A stretch of DNA of 40,798 bases from Hespellia sp. Its GTDB lineage: Bacteria; Bacillota; Clostridia; Lachnospirales; Lachnospiraceae. Shown in pieces: positions 8,077 through 15,166 of the stretch. The notes beneath the pieces were generated by a model. It was not told the origin of the DNA. It did not search any database and was given only the letters and a program-made list of their open reading frames with translations. Every line of letters begins with the position of its first letter. Position 1 is the first letter of the stretch. Location: NCBI GenBank assembly GCA_028689735.1, contig JAQVCP010000022.1, forward strand, positions 1 through 40,798. The letters are read 5' to 3'. A program made the translations under genes and the position numbers.

Positions 8077-9357
8077 CTATTTTAGCAAAAACTTATAAAG
8101 CGGAATCACTTCAATCTTAACGCCATCTTCTTCGATTACCTCTTCTTCCTCATAGGTCACAATCATATATCTTTTGGATTCCGAAAACTCTTTTGCAATC
8201 TTAATTAAATTTCCTACTTCACGAATTCTAGCTTCCCCTTGAATACTATACGCCACTTGAATTGCTGTTCCAGTCGCCGAAATATAAAAATCAATGTCAA
8301 TTCCAACCTTTGAAGACTTAAAATAATATAATTCATTTCGATAGTGGTTATAAAGCGATACTGCAACCATATTTTCCAGAAACATTGAATCCTTCTTAGT
8401 TAGAAATAAGTTTAAAAGTCCATTATCATTAAAATAATATTTTGGAACACTTTCCTTTTCTACAAAGGCAGCGACATAATTCTGGATATGAAATATGAGA
8501 TAGGCATCCTCGGCATAACCAATATAATTGATCAGAGAATCTTTACTGATTTTGATTCCGATAGAATTCACAATATTCTTCAGTTTTGTATAAGATACCT
8601 CGTGCATCACTGTCTCAGCAATCTTTTTCATCAAGATTCTCATTGCATCTGAATTTCGAATACTATTCCTAGCTACAATATCTCCTAATAGAATCTTCTG
8701 ATATATATTCTCTACATATTCTCGCTTAGCTTGAAACAACAGCGATTCTGGAAATCCGCCCTCATAAAAATAGCTCCCCAGTGCCGCCCTTATTCTTCCA
8801 TTCAGTTTCGTTGTCCGAATTGCAGCCTCGTCATGCTTTACATCCTTTGCAATCAGATATTCTCTAAAGTTGTAAGGACTGATATACTTCGTAAAATATC
8901 TTCCTCCCAATCTAGCCTCCATATCCCTACTTAGCATCTGTGCATTACTTCCAGTAATATAGACACGCTCCTTCGCATCTGCGATTCTCCTGACAAAACT
9001 CTCCCATCCTGCTACATTTTGGATCTCATCTAAGAAAAAATAGGATTTCTTTTCACTCATTTCACTAGCAACTAACAGGATATCGTTAAAATCTTTTAAC
9101 TGAAACTCTAACAAACGTTCATCTTCAAAATTAATATAAATGATCTGACTCCAATCTACTCCAGCGTCTACCAATTCCCTGGCGATTTTATATAGCAATG
9201 TTGACTTTCCTGCCCTCCTAAGTCCTGTCAAGATATAATTTCCGTTTTTCTCAAATGTATATTCTCGGTTTATAATCAGAGAATCACGTATGATTTGATG
9301 TTGATCATATATAATCGTTTTCAATATATCGCTGTTCATTTGCATTTCTCCGTTCAT
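8077..9357 (-). CDS. AAA-family ATP-binding protein (AAA_14 + DUF4143)
   Basis: 426 aa. The Walker A is GLRRAGKSTLL at about residues 43-53, and the Walker B-like segment YFFLDEIQNV is at about 100. The sensor region is RVYITGSNAQML. The C-terminal half has the DUF4143 nuclease-like fold region (KSSKVGIDIDFYI, and AIQVAYSIQ in the final third). Such proteins are frequent in mobile islands of gut Firmicutes and Bacteroidetes and have no established function. The first Met may be residue 6 (MQMNSDILK). It marks the left part of the AT-rich accessory island. Confidence 0.9.
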   Translation of the reverse strand: MNGEMQMNSDILKTIIYDQHQIIRDSLIINREYTFEKNGNYILTGLRRAGKSTLLYKIARELVDAGVDWSQIIYINFEDERLLEFQLKDFNDILLVASEMSEKKSYFFLDEIQNVAGWESFVRRIADAKERVYITGSNAQMLSRDMEARLGGRYFTKYISPYNFREYLIAKDVKHDEAAIRTTKLNGRIRAALGSYFYEGGFPESLLFQAKREYVENIYQKILLGDIVARNSIRNSDAMRILMKKIAETVMHEVSYTKLKNIVNSIGIKISKDSLINYIGYAEDAYLIFHIQNYVAAFVEKESVPKYYFNDNGLLNLFLTKKDSMFLENMVAVSLYNHYRNELYYFKSSKVGIDIDFYISATGTAIQVAYSIQGEARIREVGNLIKIAKEFSESKRYMIVTYEEEEVIEEDGVKIEVIPLYKFLLK

Positions 9358-9697
9358 TTTAATTAATTCCTTCTTATTCTGTCGTGTATATTCTACACTA
9401 TTTTAGCGGAATTGTCCATTATACTCGACGCAATAAACATGTTGTTCTTAAGTATACTAGACATAATACTATTAAGATTATATGCATTTTTCTAAGAATA
9501 TAATCATCATTTCTGCATTTTACGGAGCTCAGCGGTCGCTGTTCTGTTTTAGAACGGCCGCATAAATTATGTATTAGTTTTTTTGATATTTATGTTTATG
9601 GTGTAATGTTTGGTTGATCTTTTCATGATAGAGTTTGCGGATACTTCATCATTTAAGATCATTGCCTTCCAATTTTGGGGATCTCTTTGAGAACATA
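9358..9697. other. AT-rich gap with one GC-rich hairpin and a short ORF remnant
   Basis: 340 bp without a credible gene. At 9532-9561, GCGGTC...GTTCT and AGAAC...GGCCGC pair around GTTTT, a stable stem followed on the + strand by a T-run some 20 bp on. On the minus strand 9567-9662 holds an open stretch of about 31 codons (MILNDEVSANSIMKRSTKHY...) resembling a gene fragment. Near 9664-9684 is a possible degenerate copy of the cassette-end repeat described below. Confidence 0.4.
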
Positions 9698-10159
9698 CTA
9701 TTCTACAATAACCTTATACATATATGGTTTGAGTATTTTCTTTATTTCGACCATATCAATTTTCTCATATGAGTCTGCCCACTTAATCAATTCAATAAGT
9801 GATTTTATAGTTTCTTTTTTACCTTTTTCTAATCCGAGTTTTCTCTTTATGAATCGTTTTATTATTCTATACAAATATACTTGCTTTGGTACTTGTAATA
9901 AATATATCTTATCAGCATCAGCAAAACACTGTTTGCACCATTTATAATAGACACCTTCTATAATCCACTGCTTATTTTTAAGAATGTCCTGCAACATTGC
10001 ACATCTCTCATCAGTATTTCTTTTTACCCCATATGATTCTGCTTTATTATCCCATTGCAAATCATCCAAATCATAATGCTCTATACCATATTTTTTTGAT
10101 AGTTTATTTGCTAAATAAGTTTTACCAGAACCACTTCCACCTATAATGTGAATTTTCAT
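9698..10159 (-). CDS. P-loop kinase-like protein (FlaR / 'DNA topology modulation' family)
   Basis: 153 aa. It opens with the Walker A MKIHIIGGSGSGKTYLANKL. HYDLDDLQWDNK follows in the position of the acceptor-binding Asp, and then WIIEGVYY, all typical of small adenylate/shikimate-kinase-like P-loop proteins annotated as topology modulation protein FlaR. Substrate is unknown. GGGGGG lies 5 nt before the ATG. It is the last gene of the minus-strand cassette-like run. A truncated SRPBCC gene overlaps its 5' end. Confidence 0.85.
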   Translation of the reverse strand: MKIHIIGGSGSGKTYLANKLSKKYGIEHYDLDDLQWDNKAESYGVKRNTDERCAMLQDILKNKQWIIEGVYYKWCKQCFADADKIYLLQVPKQVYLYRIIKRFIKRKLGLEKGKKETIKSLIELIKWADSYEKIDMVEIKKILKPYMYKVIVE

Positions 10160-10349
10160 TGTATCCCCCCTGACAAATTTTGGTTTTCACTCCTGAAAAC
10201 TGCAATTTTTCAGAAGTATTATTTATGGGATCAAATGTTGCATATGGTTTTGCAATGAATTGCAATGTATCTAAACGCTGAAGCAGCTCAAATACCTTAT
10301 CGACTCCTACCGGAAATATAGATGTTTTTGTAACAACCTTTGCTTTCAC
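10122..10349 (-). pseudogene. Truncated SRPBCC-domain protein
   Basis: From the GTG at 10349, preceded by GGAGGAAA, the frame gives MKAKVVTKTSIFPVGVDKVF and continues to KLQFSG. That is the beginning of an SRPBCC/START-type ligand-binding protein. After about 50 residues the homology stops and the frame runs into the next gene (KTKICQGGYNENSHYRW). A normal family member is about 140-150 aa, so two thirds are missing. The break falls next to CCAAAATTTGTCAGGGG, which resembles the cassette-end repeat. Confidence 0.65.
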
Positions 10350-10387
10350 GACTGCTTTCCTCCGTTTCCAACATGGTTATAATAATT

Positions 10388-10490
10388 AAATCTTGCCCGT
10401 CAACTTCCATTCTTCACGAGTTATGGCATAGGCGTAGGAAATCGTATTTTTTTCATCTGGATACTCTTTTAACTTTGTCATGCCATTGGA
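10388..10490 (-). pseudogene. Small gene remnant between the methyltransferase and SRPBCC genes
   Basis: In one minus-strand frame the text reads AISNGMTKLKEYPDEKNTIS then YAYAITREEWKLTGKI before a stop. It is protein-like but only about 34 codons, with no start region. It lies directly after a cassette-end repeat and looks like the C-terminal stub of a lost gene. Family not recognised. Confidence 0.35.
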
Positions 10491-10514
10491 TATTGCGGTT
10501 GAACGAGCTGGGAT
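10491..10514 (-). repeat. Cassette-end repeat, copy D
   Basis: On the gene strand it reads ATCCCAGCTCGTTCAACCGC then AATA. It begins at the base directly after the methyltransferase stop codon. It shares the CCAGCT core with the other copies and can pair AACGA (inside the gene end) with TCGTT. Confidence 0.55.
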
Positions 10515-11270
10515 TTATCGTTTGCAAAACAAAATATTATTGACCTGTTCTGTTATGTATATTTCATCCCCCACCACTTCAAGCTCATAACTCTCAATAA
10601 TATCTTTATCATGTTTCTTCCATAATTCATCAAATCCATAGGCTGTATCTTTTTTCTTTGGAAACCGAATTGTACTATCAAAAGATTTCTCGAATTTCAA
10701 TCCATATTTCCCGCATATCTGCCGCCACTCATCTTTTGTGTAAAACTTTATATGGCCATCTTTTTTTAGCTGCATATATCCGTCTACAAATCGACTGGTA
10801 TCATTGACATCAGGTGTTGGGTCTGAAATAAACAGGAAACCCTCTTGCTTCATCACTCGGCTGACCTCAGAAATACTTTTCTGTATATCTGGAAAATGAT
10901 GTAACGCATATCTTGAAATAACCATATCAAACTCATAATCAGAAAATGGAAAATCCATGCCGTCATAGGTTATAAAACTAATGTTTCGGATGTTTTCTTC
11001 CTTTGCCTTACAACGATTGACTTCTAATGCCTTTTCGACAATATCCAGTCCAATTATTGATATATTTGAATATTTTTTGGCAATAGAAAAAGACAAATAG
11101 CCGCTTCCTGTACCTAAATCTAAAATTTTCATATCAGCTTTAATCGGCAAAAAGTCAAGAATATTTTTTAAATGATGTTCATCTTGTGTCTGTTTATTGT
11201 AAAAATCTCCCGAAGAAAAACTATATTCAAATCCCTGCCTTGTAGCCATAATACTGTTTTCTATATCCAT
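10515..11270 (-). CDS. Class I SAM-dependent methyltransferase
   Basis: 251 aa from the ATG at 11270; a TTG three codons earlier is possible, with GGAAAGAGA just upstream. Motif I is ILDLGTGSGYLSFSI (about residues 50-64) and motif II is IGLDIVEKALE. The acidic FDMVISRYALHHF, then ISEVSRVMKQEGFLFISDPTP, match UbiE/Methyltransf_11 proteins. The substrate is unknown; the C-terminal region (YELEVVGDEIYITEQVNNIL) may bind it. The gene lies between two cassette-end repeats (F before, D after). Confidence 0.9.
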   Translation of the reverse strand: MDIENSIMATRQGFEYSFSSGDFYNKQTQDEHHLKNILDFLPIKADMKILDLGTGSGYLSFSIAKKYSNISIIGLDIVEKALEVNRCKAKEENIRNISFITYDGMDFPFSDYEFDMVISRYALHHFPDIQKSISEVSRVMKQEGFLFISDPTPDVNDTSRFVDGYMQLKKDGHIKFYTKDEWRQICGKYGLKFEKSFDSTIRFPKKKDTAYGFDELWKKHDKDIIESYELEVVGDEIYITEQVNNILFCKR

Positions 11271-11304
11271 TATATTCAATATCTCTTTCCGTTCACAAAT
11301 TCAT

Positions 11305-11328
11305 ATTTTCAATTCTGCAGACTGGAAA
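11305..11328 (-). repeat. Cassette-end repeat, copy F
   Basis: On the gene strand it reads TTTCCAGTCTGCAGAATTGA then AAAT, and starts at the base after the stop codon of the small upstream ORF. It is identical to copy C at 18 of 24 positions without gaps, including the shared AGAATTGAAAA. Confidence 0.6.
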
Positions 11329-11517
11329 TTATCGAGCTAATATCTCTCGAAAAATATAACGACAAGCTTCTGATTCTGTCCGAAATCTTTTATCAGTAGT
11401 CTTTATTCCACGTTCCGCATAATATACTTGCCAATAATCTTTTGAATGAAATAAGCACCATCGTTCAACCTTTCGACCTCTTTCATCCAAATTATAATTA
11501 TCTTTCGGTATACACAT
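11329..11517 (-). CDS. Small hypothetical protein, immunity-protein-like
   Basis: 62 aa from the ATG at 11517; the frame is open further up to 11565. It reads MCIPKDNYNLDERGRKVERW and continues with DYWQVYYAERGIKTTDKRF and ACRYIFREIL. The pattern (aromatic core, ERG, then a Glu-Ala-Cys helix) resembles small proteins encoded beside polymorphic toxins, but I cannot name a family. No clear Shine-Dalgarno. It follows a frameshifted membrane-protein gene and ends exactly at cassette-end repeat F. Confidence 0.5.
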   Translation of the reverse strand: MCIPKDNYNLDERGRKVERWCLFHSKDYWQVYYAERGIKTTDKRFRTESEACRYIFREILAR

Positions 11518-11521
11518 TAAT

Positions 11522-11883
11522 TTAAGCAATATTTTCAAAGTTTTCTTTTTCACGCAACATTCCATTATTATATATTACAATTTTTGATAATTGATTTAAT
11601 CTAAATTCTTTCTTTTTTCCAATTGGGGGAGTTAGAATTATCAGCCCATTCTTTATACACAAACTTTTTCTTCCATAGGTTAGAAATACACCTAGACCTT
11701 CCCCTATGCAAAGCGGACTAATCAAACACCAAAAGAAAAAAGATTATAAGTCGGCTCTTGCATATCAATCATTGTCCATAAAAACCAAAAGTATAAAATT
11801 AGTAGAAATCCTCCAATAAAGAGATATGCTTTCTTGGGTTTGATTTTTAGATTACTTTCAATATATAATTCTTTGGTATTCAT
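11522..11883 (-). pseudogene. Frameshifted small membrane protein, DUF6560/PH-like
   Basis: The first part (start 11883, SD GGGAAGGGAA) reads MNTKELYIESNLKIKPKKAY, then the helix FIGGFLLILYFWFLW. It stops at 11722 (FSFGV). The neighbouring frame continues with ISPLCIGEGLGVFLTYGRKS and a PH-like strand pattern (CIKNGLIILTPPIGKKKEF) up to 11522. The order of two membrane segments then a PH-like domain matches the intact gene upstream (11910-12416). This looks like a diverged second copy broken by a frameshift near 11724. Confidence 0.5.
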
Positions 11884-11909
11884 AGATTCCCTTCCCAGTA
11901 GTATATTTC

Positions 11910-12416
11910 CTATATATGATTAATTGGAATATTGTACTGCGCCATTTGCATAACGAATTTTTCAAATGGTATATTATTGTCAAATTTTATTATTCTTTTG
12001 TTTTCTATCCAAACAATGAACGAGCCATTCTTTTTATATGTCCCACTGCTTATATTATTGAAGGAATAATAATGCTTAATTCCCAAAGTTGACCGAACAA
12101 TAATATCCTGATCTTTTACCTGCACCTGCCAAACAATGGAATTAAGAGATCCTATAACACCCAGCACCACAAACAATATACATACAATCGTGAAAATGTC
12201 TTTTAATCCATATTTGAATAGGCATCCGTATAAGAGTAATAAAGAAAAACACGTGTAAGTACAAAAAATTTCTGCTACCATTCCGTTGCTTTTGATAATA
12301 TATTCATTTGTAATTTCTGGCTTTTCCATATCCTTATTTCTTTTTTCCCAGAAAATAAATCTTATCATAAGATAAGCGCCCATCACTGGCATTATCCTTA
12401 CTATAAAATTCCACAT
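11910..12416 (-). CDS. Small membrane protein with PH-like domain (DUF6560-like)
   Basis: 168 aa. There is a membrane segment at residues 1-22, two more at about 47-95, and then a soluble domain (WQVQVKDQDIIVRSTLGIKH, then IENKRIIKFDN). The spacing of short beta-strands fits a PH-like fold. I place it near DUF6560, a family seen beside toxin/immunity genes, but function is unknown. AGAGGA lies 8 nt before the ATG. The IS200/IS605 right end is 62 bp upstream, so the original promoter or upstream gene has been separated from it. Confidence 0.65.
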   Translation of the reverse strand: MWNFIVRIMPVMGAYLMIRFIFWEKRNKDMEKPEITNEYIIKSNGMVAEIFCTYTCFSLLLLYGCLFKYGLKDIFTIVCILFVVLGVIGSLNSIVWQVQVKDQDIIVRSTLGIKHYYSFNNISSGTYKKNGSFIVWIENKRIIKFDNNIPFEKFVMQMAQYNIPINHI

Positions 12417-12477
12417 TTATTACGTCCTCTATGTACATTACCATTCGTTATCAAAAATTTCAAAATGATTATTTATC

Positions 12478-12640
12478 GTGAACCCTCACATGACTGAAGT
12501 TACATGCTTCCTGTTTCGGCGTAAATCGCCACAATAAATGCTGGTCTTATGCTTACTCCACAGGCGTAGATTATACTGTTTGGACAGTTCCTGCCCTACA
12601 GTTTTTTTGTTTATTTTATAAGTAACATTTTTTATGCTGC
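12478..12640 (-). ncRNA. Probable omega-RNA (reRNA) and right end of the IS200/IS605 element
   Basis: TnpB elements express a guide RNA from the tnpB 3' end and right end. Here the 150 bp after the tnpB stop contain hairpins (GGCG ATTTA CGCC at 12522-12534; CATG...CATG near the end) and finish with CAGTCATGTGAGGGTTCAC. The flanking bases would be the guide, starting (RNA sense) GATAAATAATCATTTTGA. The 5' limit of the RNA is not determined. Confidence 0.5.
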
Positions 12641-13759
12641 CATTTGGCAGTACATCTCATACCCTTTGTTTCTAATGTTGATCGCTGCGTTTAAGTCCCG
12701 GTCCAGGTTCATTCCACACTCACAGATATATCGTCTCTGTTCCAATGATATTTCCTTCACGCCCCCACATCGACTGCAGGTTTTGGAGGATGGATACCAT
12801 TTATCAACAACCATCAGCTGTTTCCCGCGATCTGCAAGTTTATACGCCAACACGGATGTGAACATCCCATACCCATTATCTAACGTAGCTTTTCCATTTC
12901 TAAAACCATGATTAGACATACTGCGCAGATTCAGATCTTCGATGCACACCATATCATACCGATTGGCTATCTCGGTTGACTGCTTATGCAGGAAGTCCTT
13001 TCTCTGGTTTGATGATTTCCGATGGATTTTTGCAATCCTATGTTTCTGTTTCTCATAGTTCTTAGAACCGATGATTTTGTGCTTCTGTTTCCGCTGAGCT
13101 TTTGCTAACTTTTTCTGATTAACACGGTAAAAATGGGGCATATGTGCACTCTTTCCGTTCGAATCCATATAAAGGCCGTCCGACTTATAATCAAGCCCTA
13201 CCACCTTGTTATAACAGACTTCTATCGGAATTATCTCTGCTTCATAAGCATACAGAACAGACACATAGAAACTGCCATCACGTTCCATCACAATCGTTGC
13301 CTGCTTGATGTTCCATAAGGTGTCTGCCTTTCGGTGAATCACAGCCCGCACTTTCCCCAACTTTGGAAGCTGAATCATATCTTCGAATACCCTAATATTT
13401 CCGTTTGTAAAATTCGTTGTATAAGATGTTCGGCTACGGTGCCTGCTCTTAAATCTTGGATAACCTCCCTGTTTTTTGAAGAACCTTTGATATCCTGCAT
13501 CCAGCGCATAGATTGCATTAGTCAACGCAAATTTATCCACTTCCCTTAACCATGGATACTCTTTTTTCAGTATACGATTGCAATCGTTATTGCAATCCGT
13601 TCGGCTCAGATACTTCTGCCCTTTTTCATATCGCTCTTTCTGCTTGGAAAGATAATGATTATATACAAAACGACAACAGCCAAATGTATTCCTTAACTTC
13701 TGTTCCTGTTCCTTTGTCGGATAAATGCGATACAAAAACGCTCTGTTCACAGACCTCAC
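12632..13759 (-). CDS. tnpB: TnpB RNA-guided endonuclease of IS200/IS605
   Basis: 375 aa, full length. The N-terminal helix-turn-helix/REC-like region begins RAFLYRIYPTKEQEQKL. The RuvC catalytic residues are all present: Asp in VVGLDYKSDG (about residue 190), Glu in CIEDLNLRS (about 275) and Asp in DRDLNAAINI (about 355). The zinc finger CSRCGG...YICECG lies between the last two. TnpB cuts DNA matching its guide next to a TAM and favours retention of the element. The start is GTG; 13759 or 13750 are both possible, the latter better spaced from TAGGAG. It overlaps almost directly with the end of tnpA. Confidence 0.95.
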   Translation of the reverse strand: MRSVNRAFLYRIYPTKEQEQKLRNTFGCCRFVYNHYLSKQKERYEKGQKYLSRTDCNNDCNRILKKEYPWLREVDKFALTNAIYALDAGYQRFFKKQGGYPRFKSRHRSRTSYTTNFTNGNIRVFEDMIQLPKLGKVRAVIHRKADTLWNIKQATIVMERDGSFYVSVLYAYEAEIIPIEVCYNKVVGLDYKSDGLYMDSNGKSAHMPHFYRVNQKKLAKAQRKQKHKIIGSKNYEKQKHRIAKIHRKSSNQRKDFLHKQSTEIANRYDMVCIEDLNLRSMSNHGFRNGKATLDNGYGMFTSVLAYKLADRGKQLMVVDKWYPSSKTCSRCGGVKEISLEQRRYICECGMNLDRDLNAAINIRNKGYEMYCQMAA

Positions 13760-13761
13760 TC

Positions 13762-14190
13762 CTACTTCTTTTTCTGACTCTCAATGTAATGCTCCACCTG
13801 CTCAAAACTTCGGTCACTTACCGTGACGGCACAGTAACTCGGATTCCAGAGATGCCCGCCCCACAAACTTGATTTCAGTTCCGGGTGATCAAGGAAAAGT
13901 CTTCTTGCCAAATTTCCTTTCATGATCTTGATCATATCTGAAATCAAAAACTGTGGTCTACAATCTAGTAAAAGATGGATATAATCCGGCATAACCTCCA
14001 TTGCCAATATCCGAAATGCATACTGCTCTGCAATAAGCTGAAGCAAGTCTTTACACTCCTGCGCTATTCCATCTTTAAGAATTTGTTTGCGATAATTTGT
14101 ACACCAGACAATATGGTATTGTAAGGAGTAGACATACCCACGACCATACGTAAGTTTTGAAATATTGTTTAAATCAAATGTTTTTTCCAT
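13762..14190 (-). CDS. tnpA: IS200-type Y1 transposase TnpA, altered HUH motif
   Basis: About 142 aa from the ATG at 14190 (MEKTFDLNNISKLTYGRGYV). The open frame extends upstream to 14361, but that part is not transposase-like. YHIVWCTNYRKQIL is the family N-terminal signature. The metal-binding HUH motif normally reads PDHxHLL; here it is MPDYIHLLL, so the first His is Tyr (codon TAT, one transition from CAT). A candidate nucleophile Tyr is in VEHYIESQ near the C-terminus. It would cut and join single-stranded ends; activity is doubtful if the His is essential. Confidence 0.88.
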   Translation of the reverse strand: MEKTFDLNNISKLTYGRGYVYSLQYHIVWCTNYRKQILKDGIAQECKDLLQLIAEQYAFRILAMEVMPDYIHLLLDCRPQFLISDMIKIMKGNLARRLFLDHPELKSSLWGGHLWNPSYCAVTVSDRSFEQVEHYIESQKKK

Positions 14191-14423
14191 ATACATATAA
14201 TACCATATGTAAGCATATAAATCAAGACATTTCCGAATGTATGTTCTGCTCTGCGTTGCATAAAATAGTTCGAAATGAGTTCGTGAAAGATAGTGAATGA
14301 ACAGCGATCCGAAGACAGATAAAGTAAAATGAATAGAATTCTCAAGTGCCGAAAGGCACATAATTATTTTATGCTGACTAACTCACAACTAAAGTAACGA
14401 GAATGCGTCAGCATTGTTTTCAA

Positions 14424-14447
14424 TTTTCCAACCCTACAAGCTGGGAG
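14424..14447 (-). repeat. Cassette-end repeat, copy A (also the probable IS200/IS605 left-end hairpin)
   Basis: On the gene strand it reads CTCCCAGCTTGTAGGGTTGG then AAAA, identical to copy C at 19 of 24 positions and to copy B at 15 of 24. CAAC.CCC pairs with GGGTTG around AGCTTGTA. It sits about 25 bp after the stop of a short hydrophobic ORF and where the IS left end is expected. Confidence 0.6.
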
Positions 14448-14449
14448 TT

Positions 14450-14665
14450 GTAAAGATGTAAGTTATACTTGTACAAATTCATAACCATAGTAGTTTTGTA
14501 ATCATCAATACGATGATAAACAACAATAAAAACAATATATTATTACTTAAGTATGTAAATAAGCTATAAAGGAAATAATGTTTTTTGATACTTGCTTCAA
14601 TTTACCGATACCATTTAATAAGCCCCCCCATAAATCAAACCTTCATTCCCGCAAGATAGTAGTCG
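14450..14665 (-). other. Gap with a short hydrophobic ORF interrupted by a stop
   Basis: On the minus strand ATG GGG GGG (about 14627) gives MGGLIKWYR, then a TAA. In the same frame it continues IEASIKKHYFLYSLFTYLSN and a run of Leu/Ile to a TGA near 14477. It resembles a one-helix membrane peptide with a nonsense codon, or chance. Copy G of the repeat lies at the upstream side and copy A at the downstream side. Confidence 0.3.
14639..14662 (-). repeat. Cassette-end repeat, degenerate copy G
   Basis: On the gene strand it reads CTACTATCTTGCGGGAATGA then AGGT. It starts 3 bp after the DUF3784 stop codon, keeps the CTTG core and the purine-rich 3' end, and is most like copy E. Weaker than the others; its position is the main support. 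Confidence 0.35.
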
Positions 14666-14998
14666 TTACCTTTTACATATTGTATTACTTAAAACTATAA
14701 TTACGACAACATCAATTAAGATTACGCCAGCTGCAATATAAGCAAAAAATGCTGGCAGAACATCTTCAAACAGTCCCATAATTAATGTAAGAATTGCAAT
14801 AATAGACATTCCAATTCCCGTTATTCTACATAACTTTTTTTCATTATATTTTCTCTTTTCTTCCTCGGAAACTGTATTATATCCAGCAATAAGCCACCCT
14901 CCATGTCCAGAAATCAGAACTATAGAAAATGTAGCAAGTATTACAAATACAACATATACCATCCAGTCTGGACCAGTTGATAAATCTGCTAATTTCAT
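14666..14998 (-). CDS. DUF3784-family small membrane protein
   Basis: 110 aa with three membrane helices (about residues 13-32, 57-77 and 83-105). The loop ISGHGGWLIAGYNTVSEEEK followed by KYNEKKLCR is the DUF3784 signature. Function unknown; such proteins are common in Firmicutes and often lie in accessory loci. GGAGGTGT precedes the ATG. It follows a 28-codon ORF and ends 3 bp before repeat copy G. Confidence 0.8.
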   Translation of the reverse strand: MKLADLSTGPDWMVYVVFVILATFSIVLISGHGGWLIAGYNTVSEEEKRKYNEKKLCRITGIGMSIIAILTLIMGLFEDVLPAFFAYIAAGVILIDVVVIIVLSNTICKR

Positions 14999-15025
14999 TT
15001 ATAGAACACCTCCACGACTTAGAAT

Positions 15026-15112
15026 CTATCTATTCTTCCTGGGCTTCGGACTGGGAAGTTCCTCATACATAGCACGAAATAAGCCGGATAAATATTCTTT
15101 ACTTGATGCCAT
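15026..15112 (-). pseudogene. 28-codon ORF resembling a TfoX start joined to an unrelated tail
   Basis: MASSKEYLSGLFRAMYEELP then SPKPRKNR. The first eight residues match the usual beginning of TfoX/Sxy N-terminal-domain proteins (MASSKEYL), but the rest does not. GGGGGAAG precedes the ATG. Probably the residue of an internal deletion. It lies 21 bp after repeat copy B. Confidence 0.35.
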
Positions 15113-15132
15113 CTTCTTCCCCCATAGTCGAA

Positions 15133-15156
15133 ATTTTCCGCAACACAAGCTGGAAT
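15133..15156 (-). repeat. Cassette-end repeat, copy B
   Basis: On the gene strand it reads ATTCCAGCTTGTGTTGCGGA then AAAT, 10 bp after the DUF1697 stop codon. CACAA pairs with TTGTG around TTCCAGC. It shares the nine-base core CCAGCTTGT with copy A. Confidence 0.6.
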
Positions 15157-15166
15157 TGTGCAAATA

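Larger units (their letters stand above)
12478..14449 (-). mobile_element. IS200/IS605-family insertion sequence (tnpA + tnpB)
   Basis: The element carries an adjacent Y1 transposase and TnpB, both minus strand. On that strand the probable left end begins at AACTCCC after TTTAC (14450-14454). A hairpin with arms CAAC.CCC/GGGTTG sits at this end. A longer dyad ATGCTGAC/GTCAGCAT lies inside (14371-14410). The probable right end finishes at ...GGGTTCAC (12478). There is no terminal inverted repeat and no target duplication, as expected for this family. The ends were placed by eye and may be off by several bases. Confidence 0.7.

Noticed and set aside
9532-9561. GC-rich hairpin as an RNA gene or att site
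   Set aside because: It is a single stem with a nearby T-run and no second copy in the window; most simply a terminator.
13762-14361. 199-aa version of TnpA
   Set aside because: The extra 57 N-terminal residues do not resemble Y1 transposases; the ATG at 14190 gives the normal length and N-terminus.
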